Source: an uncultured Lachnospiraceae bacterium
GTDB lineage: Bacteria; Bacillota; Clostridia; Lachnospirales; Lachnospiraceae
DNA length: 35,623 bases
Reading direction: 5' to 3'
Assembly: GCA_947629565.1 (NCBI GenBank)
Contig: CANREG010000028.1
Coordinates: forward strand, 1 to 35,623
Positions within the stretch are counted from its first letter, which is position 1. The number at the start of each line of letters is the position of its first letter. Made by a program: the position numbers and the translations under genes. The notes under the pieces are model-generated. The model searched no databases, was not told the DNA's origin, and saw nothing but the letters and a program-made list of their open reading frames with translations. Shown here in pieces: positions 1 through 7,849 of this stretch.

Positions 1-53
1 ATGGAAGAAAAAAACAAGCCCTTACCCCTCAAGATTGAGGGGCAGGGGAGTTG

Positions 54-75
54 AAGTGTCGAAGACACTTTTTTT
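54..75 (+). terminator. Rho-independent terminator at the window's left edge
   Basis: A 7-bp perfect stem (AAGTGTC / GACACTT) with a GAA loop runs straight into seven T's counting the last stem bases. It probably ends transcription of a gene lying left of the window. The 53 bases before it are too short to assign to a gene; a frame starting at base 1 closes with TGA at 52-54, just before this hairpin, and may be the tail of that gene. A second hairpin (CCCCTCA / TGAGGGG, 25-42) has no T tract. Confidence 0.7.
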
Positions 76-228
76 ATATAAAAAACTTGCCTGCCGGATT
101 GTATATTGCCTTAATATTGTTCTCCTTAAATCATGATGAAAACATACACAAAAAATAAATAAATCATATCTTAACTACATATTGAAAAGATATAATTAGT
201 GCATTGAAAATATACCGGAGGTAGAAAT
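76..228 (+). promoter_or_regulatory. AT-rich leader of the lipoprotein/ABC/two-component cluster
   Basis: This spacer has a consensus TATAAT at 191-196, but no good -35 at 16-18 bp (TTAACT at 171-176 is only 14 bp away). A strong ribosome-binding site, CCGGAGGT at 215-222, sets the ATG at 229. No inverted repeat suggestive of an OmpR-type operator stands out. The promoter call rests on the -10 alone. Confidence 0.4.
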
Positions 229-711
229 ATGGTCAAAAGAGGATTAATTATTATATCAATTCTATGCTTGATAAGTCTTTCAGGCTGTTCGAACAAGACT
301 TACAGAACCTTTGAAACGAAAAGCACCTTGAATTATGATAGTGAGGAAACGGGGACTTCTTTAGAAAAAAAGAATGAAGATTTTTATGTGGACACGCAGG
401 AGGCTATTTTGAGCGGAAGCGTTTCTAATATGGTTGACGAAGGTTGTATGCTACAGGTTGGACAGGATAATGGAGATGTATACGCCATGCCTGTTGACGG
501 GGAAAATCAGAGTGATTCAGTTGCAGTTAATTTTAATTCCGATATGCCGGTTGTAATTGAGTATTTCGACGGGGTGAAAAAGGAATTTGAGGAAGGAAAA
601 GTGGAGGATATTAAAATAAATACATTTATATATGTTTTTGGGGAATTTCTGAGTGAGAATACTGTAAACGCAGATAAAATAGTAATATTCAGGGTTTCAG
701 ATGCAAAATGA
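229..711 (+). CDS. Small lipoprotein of unknown function, first gene of the ABC/two-component cluster
   Basis: This 160-residue protein starts with a lysine/arginine pair and a hydrophobic stretch ending in the lipobox LSGC, so Cys20 should be lipidated and the protein anchored outside the membrane. The mature part is hydrophilic and acidic, with a low-complexity stretch (about 30-55) followed by a beta-rich-looking domain (about 60-158). I do not recognise the family. A good ribosome-binding site precedes the ATG, and the next gene begins 15 bp downstream, so it is probably co-transcribed with the two permeases, ATPase and two-component genes. From position it could be a substrate-capturing or sensor accessory protein; that is inference. 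Base composition is AT-rich like the rest of the cluster. Confidence 0.8.
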   Translation: MVKRGLIIISILCLISLSGCSNKTYRTFETKSTLNYDSEETGTSLEKKNEDFYVDTQEAILSGSVSNMVDEGCMLQVGQDNGDVYAMPVDGENQSDSVAVNFNSDMPVVIEYFDGVKKEFEEGKVEDIKINTFIYVFGEFLSENTVNADKIVIFRVSDAK

Positions 712-726
712 CTGGAGGGGGAAAGG

Positions 727-1941
727 GTGTTTTTTGGCAAACGCGCAGTAAAATATATTATAAGAAAAAGAAGAAGAACCGTTGTCATGTTGTTCGTTTT
801 TCTGGTGATTTGTACATTGAATCTGACGATGGTAACGATAAAAGAGAATATTGAAAAGGTGCAAGAAGATATTAATGAATCTGTTCAGGCAAAAGTGATA
901 GCAGATGTTAAAACATCTGACAATCCTATTAAATTAGAGGAGATAGATTTAATAAATACGAATCAAATTAAGCAGATTAACAAAATAAGCATTACATATG
1001 CTTTCCCGAATAATTTTTATCATTTTAGGGGGAAGGTTGAAAATGATATACGGGAAGAAATGATAACATTATACGGGTATGATGAGTTGTCTTTGGACAG
1101 CAGATTTGCTGAATTGGAAATGAAACTGTTAGAAGGAGAGATGATAACCTCCAATAGTAAAAATGCAATCATTATCAATCATAAACTTGCGGATGAAAAT
1201 AAATTGAATCTGGGAGACGAAATTGGTTTTTCATATAACAATCAGACGGTTTGCGGTAAGATTGTCGGAATTTATAAATCAAGTGTCGAAGACAGACAGC
1301 CGGAAACAATGGTTTCATTTTACAGAATAGAAAATATATTATATGTTAGTAATGATTTAGTCACATTATTAACAGGCAAACAGGAATATAATAAGGCGGT
1401 ATTTTACCTGAAAAATCCAAATGAACTGGCTGTTGTCCAAAAAAATATTGAAAAGAATCTGGCGGATAAGGCTTCGATAAGTATATCTGATACAATGTTC
1501 CATAAAATTAAATTACAATTAAGTCAGATTAATAAGATAACAAATGTTTTTCTGATTGGCTCTGTGATACTTTCTATTAGTATTGTGGCATTATTAAATT
1601 GTATTTGGCTGCGAGACAGAAGGCGGGAAATGGGAATTTTTTTAAGCATGGGATATCGCAAATGGTCCATTTTGCTGCAGGTATTATTTGAGTCGGATTT
1701 ATTATTTGTTTTTGCATTTCTGGGAAGTATTTTAATAAGTTATCAAATAATTGATAAAATTATGTTTTTCTTTAATAAAATCCAAGATTCAAGAATTAGT
1801 TTTGATGTAAATTGGAATAGCAGAGTGATTTTAACTGTTTTAGGTGTTGGTACAGGGCTGGTAATGAGTTCTGTCTTTTTGACAACAATGTATTTGTTAG
1901 TGAAACGACCAAGAGAAATATTAGCGGATTTGGAGGATTAA
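727..1941 (+). CDS. FtsX/MacB-type ABC transporter permease (first of two)
   Basis: This 404-residue membrane protein has one N-terminal transmembrane helix (about 19-38), a large extracytoplasmic domain (about 40-265) and three C-terminal helices (about 270-295, 318-345, 370-395). That is the MacB/FtsX plan for transporters that act on envelope or exported substrates. The motif RRREMGIFLSMGYRK between the second and third helices is the typical coupling loop of this family. The start is GTG at 727, set by GGAGGGG at 714-720. It ends two bases before the second permease gene, so translation is probably coupled. Together with the next two genes it forms an ABC exporter with two different permease subunits, as in the Vex1/Vex3 pair of pneumococcus. 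Substrate unknown. Confidence 0.88.
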   Translation: MFFGKRAVKYIIRKRRRTVVMLFVFLVICTLNLTMVTIKENIEKVQEDINESVQAKVIADVKTSDNPIKLEEIDLINTNQIKQINKISITYAFPNNFYHFRGKVENDIREEMITLYGYDELSLDSRFAELEMKLLEGEMITSNSKNAIIINHKLADENKLNLGDEIGFSYNNQTVCGKIVGIYKSSVEDRQPETMVSFYRIENILYVSNDLVTLLTGKQEYNKAVFYLKNPNELAVVQKNIEKNLADKASISISDTMFHKIKLQLSQINKITNVFLIGSVILSISIVALLNCIWLRDRRREMGIFLSMGYRKWSILLQVLFESDLLFVFAFLGSILISYQIIDKIMFFFNKIQDSRISFDVNWNSRVILTVLGVGTGLVMSSVFLTTMYLLVKRPREILADLED

Positions 1942-1943
1942 GT

Positions 1944-3338
1944 ATGAATTTTTTTAACAGAGCTGTATTATCCGTATCAAGAAGAAAAATAAAAACAATT
2001 CTTTTGATGCTGATCGTTATGACGATTTTTTGCTTTGAAGTTGCGATTGTTACATGTAAAAATGCAAATATTAAGGTTCAAAAGGGGGCGGTTGATATTA
2101 TCGAAAGGAGTTTGCGATTGGAATTAAATGATACGGATTATCACCAAAGATTAGAAAAGGTGCCCGTTACGCGATTGCCCAATGGAGCAACCTTGTCGCA
2201 GACGCCGAATAACCAATTTGAATCAATATTAATGGAGGACATAGAGGTGATTGCGGGGTTGCCGGGAATTGATTCTTACAATATTACGACAGCAACTTTT
2301 GCTGCTAATCCTGTAAATTTTAGAAGAATAGAAGATGAAAATGCGGACCAGTATAGCGACCAGCGCGGGATAACGCTTAGAGGAAATCTGGATATGCAAA
2401 AGGACAAGGATATAATATCAGGAACGCTGCAATTAAAGGAAGGAAGATGGGCAAATATTGACGATAAGAATGTGTGTGTAATTTCAGAGGAGCTGGCTCA
2501 AAAAAATAACCTCAAAATAGATGATAAAATTTCGTTTAATGATTATAGAGATAAAGCTGGTTCGAAAATATATGAGGCTCAGATTATTGGAATATATATG
2601 AATTCAAAATTAATAAACCAGGCTATGGCAGGAGATACATATCGGGGTGAGAATTTGATTTTGGTTGATTTGCGTTTTCCTGAAAAGGTAACTGGGTGTG
2701 AAGGAGATCCGCTTTATCAGAATGCAACATTTTTTGTGGAAGCTAATGCCGATTATGGCAGAGTGAAAAATTTAATTAAGGAAGCAAATATAAATTGGAA
2801 AAGGTATGATTTGTTAGATGACAGCGGAAATGCAGAAGTACTATGTGAAAATTTAGGCAGTATTTCTAAAATATGCCAGGTCATGTTTTGGTTCTGCATA
2901 GTTTCAGGAACAGTAATTTTATTTTTGAATTTTGTTTTTTGGATAAAACAGAGAATACGGGAAATTGGAATATTTATTTCTCTGGGAAAAAGTAAATTAG
3001 AGATTATAGGGCAATTTTTAACGGAAGCATTGATAATATTTTTAACGGCAATCACTGTGTCAATTTTTTTAGTACCCTTTATTGGAAAGAAAATGACCAA
3101 TTATATAGTTTTGGAACAGGAAAAATTAGAAAAAGAAAATAATCAGATTGTGGAACAACAAATAGAAGGTCCTGATATACATAACGAAGAAATAATAAGT
3201 GAAGTGGAGGTAACTATTGAAAAGAGCAGTATTGTAAAGATGGGCTTGGTTACAATGTCGATGATAGTCATAGCCGTTTTTTCAGCAGGTTCCCCCGTAA
3301 TAAAGAAAAGTCCTATGATTATTTTAAGCGAAAGGTAG
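1944..3338 (+). CDS. FtsX/MacB-type ABC transporter permease (second of two)
   Basis: This 464-residue protein has the same plan as its neighbour: an N-terminal helix (about 16-36), a large external domain (about 40-305), then helices at about 310-335, 355-380 and 430-450. The coupling loop IKQRIREIGIFISLGKSK is present. An acidic, glutamine/glutamate-rich segment (about 385-428) separates the last two helices, an extra compared with the first permease. ATG follows the preceding stop by two bases, with GGAGG inside the end of the upstream gene. It is probably the heterodimer partner of the first permease; similarity of the two suggests an old duplication followed by divergence. Confidence 0.88.
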   Translation: MNFFNRAVLSVSRRKIKTILLMLIVMTIFCFEVAIVTCKNANIKVQKGAVDIIERSLRLELNDTDYHQRLEKVPVTRLPNGATLSQTPNNQFESILMEDIEVIAGLPGIDSYNITTATFAANPVNFRRIEDENADQYSDQRGITLRGNLDMQKDKDIISGTLQLKEGRWANIDDKNVCVISEELAQKNNLKIDDKISFNDYRDKAGSKIYEAQIIGIYMNSKLINQAMAGDTYRGENLILVDLRFPEKVTGCEGDPLYQNATFFVEANADYGRVKNLIKEANINWKRYDLLDDSGNAEVLCENLGSISKICQVMFWFCIVSGTVILFLNFVFWIKQRIREIGIFISLGKSKLEIIGQFLTEALIIFLTAITVSIFLVPFIGKKMTNYIVLEQEKLEKENNQIVEQQIEGPDIHNEEIISEVEVTIEKSSIVKMGLVTMSMIVIAVFSAGSPVIKKSPMIILSER

Positions 3339-3345
3339 GGAGATT

Positions 3346-3978
3346 ATGATTTTAGAAGTAAAAGATGTTGATTATTACTATAAAAATAATGAAAATAAAT
3401 TAATATTGCAAAATATTAATTTACAATTTGATAAAGAAATGGTATATGCAATTTTAGGACCAAGCGGCTCCGGAAAATCAACCTTATTATCTCTGATGGC
3501 AGGATTAGATGTACCAACAGGCGGGAAAATTTTATTTTGTGAGAAGGAAATAAAAAAGAAGTATTTAAATATGTACAGAAGAAATAATATTTCTTTGGTA
3601 TTTCAAAACTATAATTTGATTGATTATTTAACTGCGGAAGAAAATGTCCGGTTAGGAGGGAAAAAGGATTCCTTGCAAATACTTAATTCGGTTGGGATTT
3701 CTAAAGAAGAAAGTAAAAGATTGGTCTTACATCTTTCCGGAGGACAGCAGCAGCGAGTGGCAATAGCGAGGGCATTGGCAAGTGATGCGGAAATTTTATT
3801 AGCTGATGAGCCAACAGGAAATCTGGATGAAGATACGGAAGGGGAAATTATTGCATTGCTGGTGAAAACGGCGCATGAACTTAAAAAGTGTGTAATCGTC
3901 GTCACACATAGTAATATATTGGCGCAGCAGGCTGACAAAATAATATTATTGGAAAAAGGAAAAATAAAAAGCAGTTAG
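3346..3978 (+). CDS. ABC transporter ATP-binding protein, LolD/MacB-type
   Basis: A 210-residue nucleotide-binding subunit. Walker A GPSGSGKST lies at residues 38-46, a Q-loop in VFQNYNLIDYLTAEENV, the signature LSGGQQQRVAIARAL at about 130-144 and Walker B ILLADEPTGNLD at about 147-158, followed by the switch histidine in VVTHS. The DEPTGNLD form is typical of ATPases that pair with FtsX/MacB permeases. The gene starts 7 bp after the second permease and is followed 24 bp later by the response regulator, so it belongs to the same transcript. It should power the two-permease complex at the cytoplasmic membrane. Confidence 0.93.
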   Translation: MILEVKDVDYYYKNNENKLILQNINLQFDKEMVYAILGPSGSGKSTLLSLMAGLDVPTGGKILFCEKEIKKKYLNMYRRNNISLVFQNYNLIDYLTAEENVRLGGKKDSLQILNSVGISKEESKRLVLHLSGGQQQRVAIARALASDAEILLADEPTGNLDEDTEGEIIALLVKTAHELKKCVIVVTHSNILAQQADKIILLEKGKIKSS

Positions 3979-4002
3979 TTTTTTATTTAGAAAGGATTAG
4001 CT

Positions 4003-4659
4003 ATGTATAAAATATTAATTGTAGAAGATGATAAAGATATTCAGGAAACATTAAAATTTTTTTTGGAGGATAATGGGTATGAAACAGAGGTTGCAAATGA
4101 TGGAATGGAAGCGATAGAAAAGATGGAAGAAAAACAGTGGAATCTTATTCTTTTAGATATATTATTGCCTAAAATTGACGGATATGCGGTTTGTGAATTT
4201 ATCAGAAGGAAATCAAATGTGCCTGTCATTATGATTACAGCGCTGACTAGTGAAGAAGATCAAATAAAAGCGTTAGATTTACTGGCAGATGATTATATTA
4301 CAAAACCATTTTCCATTCCTGTTTTGCTCAGAAAGGTGGGGGCTGTACTAAGAAGAAGCTGCGGTGATGATAACAAAGGAATTATAAATTACCGGAATAT
4401 GAAAATGGACATAGACAATTATAAAGTATTTATGGATGGAAAAGAAATAATTTTAACGAAAAGGGAATTTGAAATATTAAGAGAATTGTTAGTTAATCGT
4501 GGGAGAATTTTAACAAGAGAAATTCTCATGGAGCGGGTGTGGCAGTATGAATATATGGGTAATGTCAGAGTGGTGGACAATCATATTAAGAATATCAGGA
4601 AAAAATTACCTGAAGATTACATAATTACCATTAAGGGGGTTGGCTATAGAATTGATTAG
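4003..4659 (+). CDS. OmpR/PhoB-family response regulator (VncR-like)
   Basis: A 218-residue regulator. The receiver domain (1-115) shows acidic residues Glu8/Asp9/Asp10, phospho-acceptor Asp52 in ILLDILLPK, Thr79 and Lys101 in ITKPF. The C-terminal winged helix (about 125-218) has the recognition part RVVDNHIKNIRKKL and ends in IKGVGYRI. Length and the unusual LLADDYITKPFS (instead of GADDYITKPF) recall VncR of pneumococcus, but I cannot align them here. It overlaps the kinase gene by a few bases. It most likely controls this transporter cluster. Confidence 0.92.
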   Translation: MYKILIVEDDKDIQETLKFFLEDNGYETEVANDGMEAIEKMEEKQWNLILLDILLPKIDGYAVCEFIRRKSNVPVIMITALTSEEDQIKALDLLADDYITKPFSIPVLLRKVGAVLRRSCGDDNKGIINYRNMKMDIDNYKVFMDGKEIILTKREFEILRELLVNRGRILTREILMERVWQYEYMGNVRVVDNHIKNIRKKLPEDYIITIKGVGYRID

Positions 4660-6079
4660 GTTTGTTAAAAGACATTTAAATGTAAAAGTTTTCATAATAA
4701 CATTATTCATTCAGATCTTAATTGGCGTTGTTACATATACTTTTATTTCTATAGTTACACCGAAGACATATCTGGATAAAATTAATCAGACAACAGATGC
4801 ATTGGTACAAAGTGCGATAAACCGGTTTTCAGAATTAAACCTGGCAGAATGTAAGCAAAGATTATTAGAATTGGTTATGGGAAATAACTTAATGATAAAA
4901 TTAACAGATGATAAAGGAAATGAAATTGATTTTGGAAGTGATATACAATTTGATAGTGATTATGCGGATCAGAATCACCTTATGAAGGAATATACGGAAA
5001 AAGGTTATACATTTAAACCCAAAGATAGCAATAAAAATTATTTTATGTATATCGTTGGAAATGGACAAAGGGTTAATTTGTTTAGAGACACACTGCAAGA
5101 TGTGATTCCATACCTTGCAATAATTGTAGTGGTTATATCCTTTGTTGTTTCGCTATTGTGCAGTCGTTTTATTTCAAATCCGGTCATAAAAATATCGCAG
5201 ACAGCAAAAAATCTTGCTGATTTAAAATTTGTTTCATTAAATAGGACCGGGAGGCAGGACGAAATAGGAATTATAGAGGAAAGCCTGTGTGAGTTGTCGG
5301 AGCATCTTTCTCATGCTTTAAATGAATTGCAGAATAAAAATAATGAATTGAAACAAGAGGTAGAAAATGTGAAGAGAATGGAAAGACAACAATTCTCTTT
5401 TTTTTCAGCGGTATCGCATGAATTGAAGACGCCAATTACCGCATTAAAAGGGCAACTGCTAGGAATGATACATAATGTTGGTGGATATAAGGATCATAAT
5501 AAATATCTGAATAGGGCGCTTGCAATAGTTCAGGATATGGAATCGCTGGTTGTTGAGATTATGTCGTCAGCTAAAATTCATTCAGATAGTTTTGTGCCGC
5601 AAAAACAGGAAATCGAATTAAAAAGAATGGTGTCAGACGTTATTAATGAATATGAAGATATTGCTATGAGCAAAGAGGTCTTCTTACAAATCAACTTAGG
5701 AGAAGAAGATATATATGTATTGGGTGATGATAGCCTGCTGCGGATTGCGATTAGTAATATATTAAGTAATGCCATTCGTTATTCCATTCCGGAGACGGAT
5801 ATATTTGTCTGCTTACAGATGAAAAAACAATATATACTCTTTTATATTATCAATCAATGCGAGAACATTCCGGAATCAGAAATAGACAGGATGTTTTTGC
5901 CATTTACAAGATTAGAAGAATCCAGAAACAGGGCTACCGGCGGCAGCGGCCTTGGTTTGTATTTGGTAAAGATGATTTTGGATATGCATGGAGTGCAATA
6001 TAAATTATATAATATACCCAAGGGTGTAAAATTTGAAATACATTTCGACTTGGATCATAAGTCAGATAGTTCACATTGA
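4652..6079 (+). CDS. Membrane sensor histidine kinase (VncS/VanS-like)
   Basis: Partner kinase of the preceding regulator. Two transmembrane helices (about 12-33 and 148-170) flank an external sensor of roughly 115 residues; a HAMP-like linker and coiled coil (about 170-245) lead to the H-box AVSHELKTPITALKG with His256, an N-box (ISNILSNAIRYS, about 367-378) and the G-box GGSGLGLYLVKMIL near 430. No ATG start exists. TTG at 4640 directly abuts AAGGGGG (4633-4639), leaving no spacing; TTG at 4652 leaves 12 bases and is my choice, giving 475 residues. The start lies inside the end of the regulator gene, so translation is coupled. The signal is unknown; kinases linked to such exporters often sense antimicrobial peptides or cell-wall drugs. 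Confidence 0.88.
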   Translation: MIRFVKRHLNVKVFIITLFIQILIGVVTYTFISIVTPKTYLDKINQTTDALVQSAINRFSELNLAECKQRLLELVMGNNLMIKLTDDKGNEIDFGSDIQFDSDYADQNHLMKEYTEKGYTFKPKDSNKNYFMYIVGNGQRVNLFRDTLQDVIPYLAIIVVVISFVVSLLCSRFISNPVIKISQTAKNLADLKFVSLNRTGRQDEIGIIEESLCELSEHLSHALNELQNKNNELKQEVENVKRMERQQFSFFSAVSHELKTPITALKGQLLGMIHNVGGYKDHNKYLNRALAIVQDMESLVVEIMSSAKIHSDSFVPQKQEIELKRMVSDVINEYEDIAMSKEVFLQINLGEEDIYVLGDDSLLRIAISNILSNAIRYSIPETDIFVCLQMKKQYILFYIINQCENIPESEIDRMFLPFTRLEESRNRATGGSGLGLYLVKMILDMHGVQYKLYNIPKGVKFEIHFDLDHKSDSSH

Positions 6080-6153
6080 GAATTTTATTATGTGTTTCTT
6101 TACAAAATGCCAGTATAAAGTTTTGGACGAACAATTTTATAGATAAAACCTAT

Positions 6154-6180
6154 AAAATATGGTATACTGTATACAACACA
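6154..6180 (+). promoter_or_regulatory. Extended -10 promoter overlapping a doubled GTATAC palindrome, before ispE-gntR
   Basis: TATACT at 6163-6168 is preceded by TGG, an extended -10; no good -35 is visible 17 bp upstream. Two GTATAC palindromes (6162-6167 and 6169-6174) sit in tandem on the -10 with one base between. GTATAC cores occur in operators of several GntR/FCD regulators, and the second gene of this operon is such a regulator, so autoregulation is a fair inference. Confidence 0.5.
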
Positions 6181-6214
6181 AATTTGTCAGGATGACGCTG
6201 GAGGAGGATTGGGT

Positions 6215-7078
6215 ATGGATACATTGCAGTTAAAGGCCTACGCCAAGATTAACTTGGGGTTAGATGTGGTTCGGAAAAGGGAAGACGGATATCATGAGGT
6301 CCGCATGATTATGCAGACGGTTAAGCTGTTCGACAAGCTGACATTCACCCTTTTGCCGGAGAATACGATTCGGCTCAAAACCAATCTCGGCTTCCTTCCG
6401 GTAAATGAGAACAATCTGGTGTATAAGGCCGTAAAGCTTTTGAAGGATATGTACCATGTGGAGCAGGGATTGGAGATTGACCTGTTTAAATGTATTCCTG
6501 TCGCAGCGGGAATGGCGGGAGGCAGTACCGACTGCGCGGCGGCGTTAGTGGGTGCGGCAAGGCTTTTTCATCTGCATTTGAGCAAGGAAAAGCTGATGGA
6601 ACTAGGCGTTACCTTAGGAGCAGACGTTCCCTACTGTGTGCTTCGGGGAACGGCGCTTTCCGAGGGAATTGGCGAGATTCTTACGCCGCTGCCTGCGATT
6701 CCAGACTGCCATATCTTAATCGCGAAGCCCCCCATATCCGTATCCACTAAATTTGTCTATGAACATTTAGACGCAAAGGAACTTGCAGCCCACCCTGACA
6801 TTGACGGCATGGTGGAGGCCATTAAGGCGGGGAGTTTGCAGGGGATTGCCGACAGAATGGAGAATGTGTTAGAGACCGTAACCATTCCCGAATACCCGGT
6901 AATCGCTAAGATTAAAGATGTGATGAAAGAGCAGGGAGCTGTAAATGCGTTGATGAGCGGTTCCGGTCCTACGGTGTTTGGTATTTTTGAAGAGAAGGCG
7001 GTTGCCTTAGCGGCGGAGAAGGCAATCCGGGAAAAGCAGCTTTCCAGCCAGGTCTATGTGGTAGAGCCGTTTAAATAG
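6215..7078 (+). CDS. ispE: 4-diphosphocytidyl-2-C-methyl-D-erythritol kinase
   Basis: The GHMP-family kinase of the non-mevalonate (MEP) isoprenoid pathway; it phosphorylates CDP-methylerythritol with ATP in the cytoplasm. The N-terminal AYAKINLGL carries the conserved Lys11 and Asn13, the ATP loop PVAAGMAGGSTDCAAAL lies at 95-111, Asp137 in GADVPYCV is the expected catalytic residue, and MSGSGPTVFG near the end is the third GHMP motif. Its 287 residues are normal for IspE. ATG at 6215 is placed 7 bases after GGAGGAGG (6200-6207); a TTG two codons earlier is too close to the site. It is 16 bp ahead of a GntR regulator, with which it seems to form a small operon. Confidence 0.96.
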   Translation: MDTLQLKAYAKINLGLDVVRKREDGYHEVRMIMQTVKLFDKLTFTLLPENTIRLKTNLGFLPVNENNLVYKAVKLLKDMYHVEQGLEIDLFKCIPVAAGMAGGSTDCAAALVGAARLFHLHLSKEKLMELGVTLGADVPYCVLRGTALSEGIGEILTPLPAIPDCHILIAKPPISVSTKFVYEHLDAKELAAHPDIDGMVEAIKAGSLQGIADRMENVLETVTIPEYPVIAKIKDVMKEQGAVNALMSGSGPTVFGIFEEKAVALAAEKAIREKQLSSQVYVVEPFK

Positions 7079-7094
7079 TAGGAGGTGGCAGAAA

Positions 7095-7775
7095 ATGAAA
7101 TTAAAATATGATGGAAACAACGAATATCTGCCCCTGCGGGACGTGGTGTTCCAGGCGCTGCGCCAGGCCATTATTACCGGCGAATTTGCGCCGGGGGAAC
7201 GCTTGATGGAGATTAAGCTAGCGGATAAATTAGGCGTCAGCCGAACGCCGGTCAGAGAGGCTATCCGGATGTTAGAGTTAGAGGGGCTTGTAGTGATGAT
7301 TCCCAGAAAGGGCGCCGAGGTGGCCCGGATTACCGAGAAGGATTTGCGGGATACCTTAGAGGTGCGGACGGCCATAGAGGAGCTTTCCGTAGAACTTGCC
7401 TGCGCCAGAATTGACGAGGAGGGCAAGGAGAAATTAAAGCAGGCTTGCATTGCATTTAAGGAGGCCATTGACACCAAGCATGTACAGAATATCGTAGACG
7501 GAGACGTAAAGTTCCACGAGGTGATTTTTGAGATGACCAGAAACCAGCGCCTCATCAATATTGCCCACAATCTGCGGGAACAAGTGTACCGCTACCGGGT
7601 GGAGTATGTCAAGGATTTTTCGTATCATGATGTGTTGGTGGAGGAGCACTATGCGATTACCAATGCCATATTGACCAATGATGTGGCGACGGCCAAGGAG
7701 ATTATGCGCAAGCATTTATATAATCAGGAATTGATTGTGATTAAGAATTTAAAAGAGAGTATGCAGTTACAGTAA
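7095..7775 (+). CDS. GntR-family transcriptional regulator, FCD (FadR-type) subfamily
   Basis: A 226-residue DNA-binding protein. The N-terminal winged helix (about 10-75) contains LADKLGVSRTPVREAIRMLE, the hallmark of GntR regulators; the remaining residues form an all-helical FCD ligand domain with the DGDVKFHEVIF and later HYAITNAIL segments that carry the usual Asp/His metal or acid-binding residues. FCD members usually respond to organic or sugar acids; the ligand here is unknown. AGGAGG lies just before the ATG. The gene follows ispE closely, an arrangement that gives no clear clue to its regulon. The GTATAC-containing promoter upstream of ispE may be its own operator. Confidence 0.92.
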   Translation: MKLKYDGNNEYLPLRDVVFQALRQAIITGEFAPGERLMEIKLADKLGVSRTPVREAIRMLELEGLVVMIPRKGAEVARITEKDLRDTLEVRTAIEELSVELACARIDEEGKEKLKQACIAFKEAIDTKHVQNIVDGDVKFHEVIFEMTRNQRLINIAHNLREQVYRYRVEYVKDFSYHDVLVEEHYAITNAILTNDVATAKEIMRKHLYNQELIVIKNLKESMQLQ

Positions 7776-7786
7776 AAAGAAAACAA

Positions 7787-7815
7787 GAATAAAAAAGAAG
7801 ACTTCACACATACTA
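7787..7815 (+). promoter_or_regulatory. Sigma-G-like promoter of the germination operon
   Basis: AGAATA (7786-7791, fitting the sigma-G -35 except its first base) and CATACTA (7809-7815, a full match to the sigma-G -10) are separated by 17 bp. Forespore sigma-G drives gerA-type operons in Bacillus. The predicted start would be near 7822, about 28 bases before the gerAA ATG. The -10 lies inside the left arm of the terminator of the preceding gene. Confidence 0.65.
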
Positions 7816-7847
7816 CCATAGAATGTAGTTATGTGTGAGGTTTTTTT
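7802..7847 (+). terminator. Rho-independent terminator of ispE-gntR, overlapping the gerAA promoter and leader
   Basis: TCACACAT (7804-7811) pairs with ATGTGTGA (7831-7838), extended by CTAC/GTAG (7813-7816 with 7825-7828), and is followed by seven T's at 7841-7847. The GAGG at 7837-7840, on the right arm, also serves as the only visible ribosome-binding site of gerAA. Confidence 0.85.
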
Positions 7848-7849
7848 GT

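Noticed and set aside
133..159. Possible short peptide gene (8 codons) before the lipoprotein, considered because vex/vnc loci were reported with a small peptide
   Set aside because: No ribosome-binding site, very short, no signal-like sequence.
6490..6750. Overlapping frame inside ispE on the same strand
   Set aside because: ispE is complete with all motifs in its own frame; the other frame has no family features.
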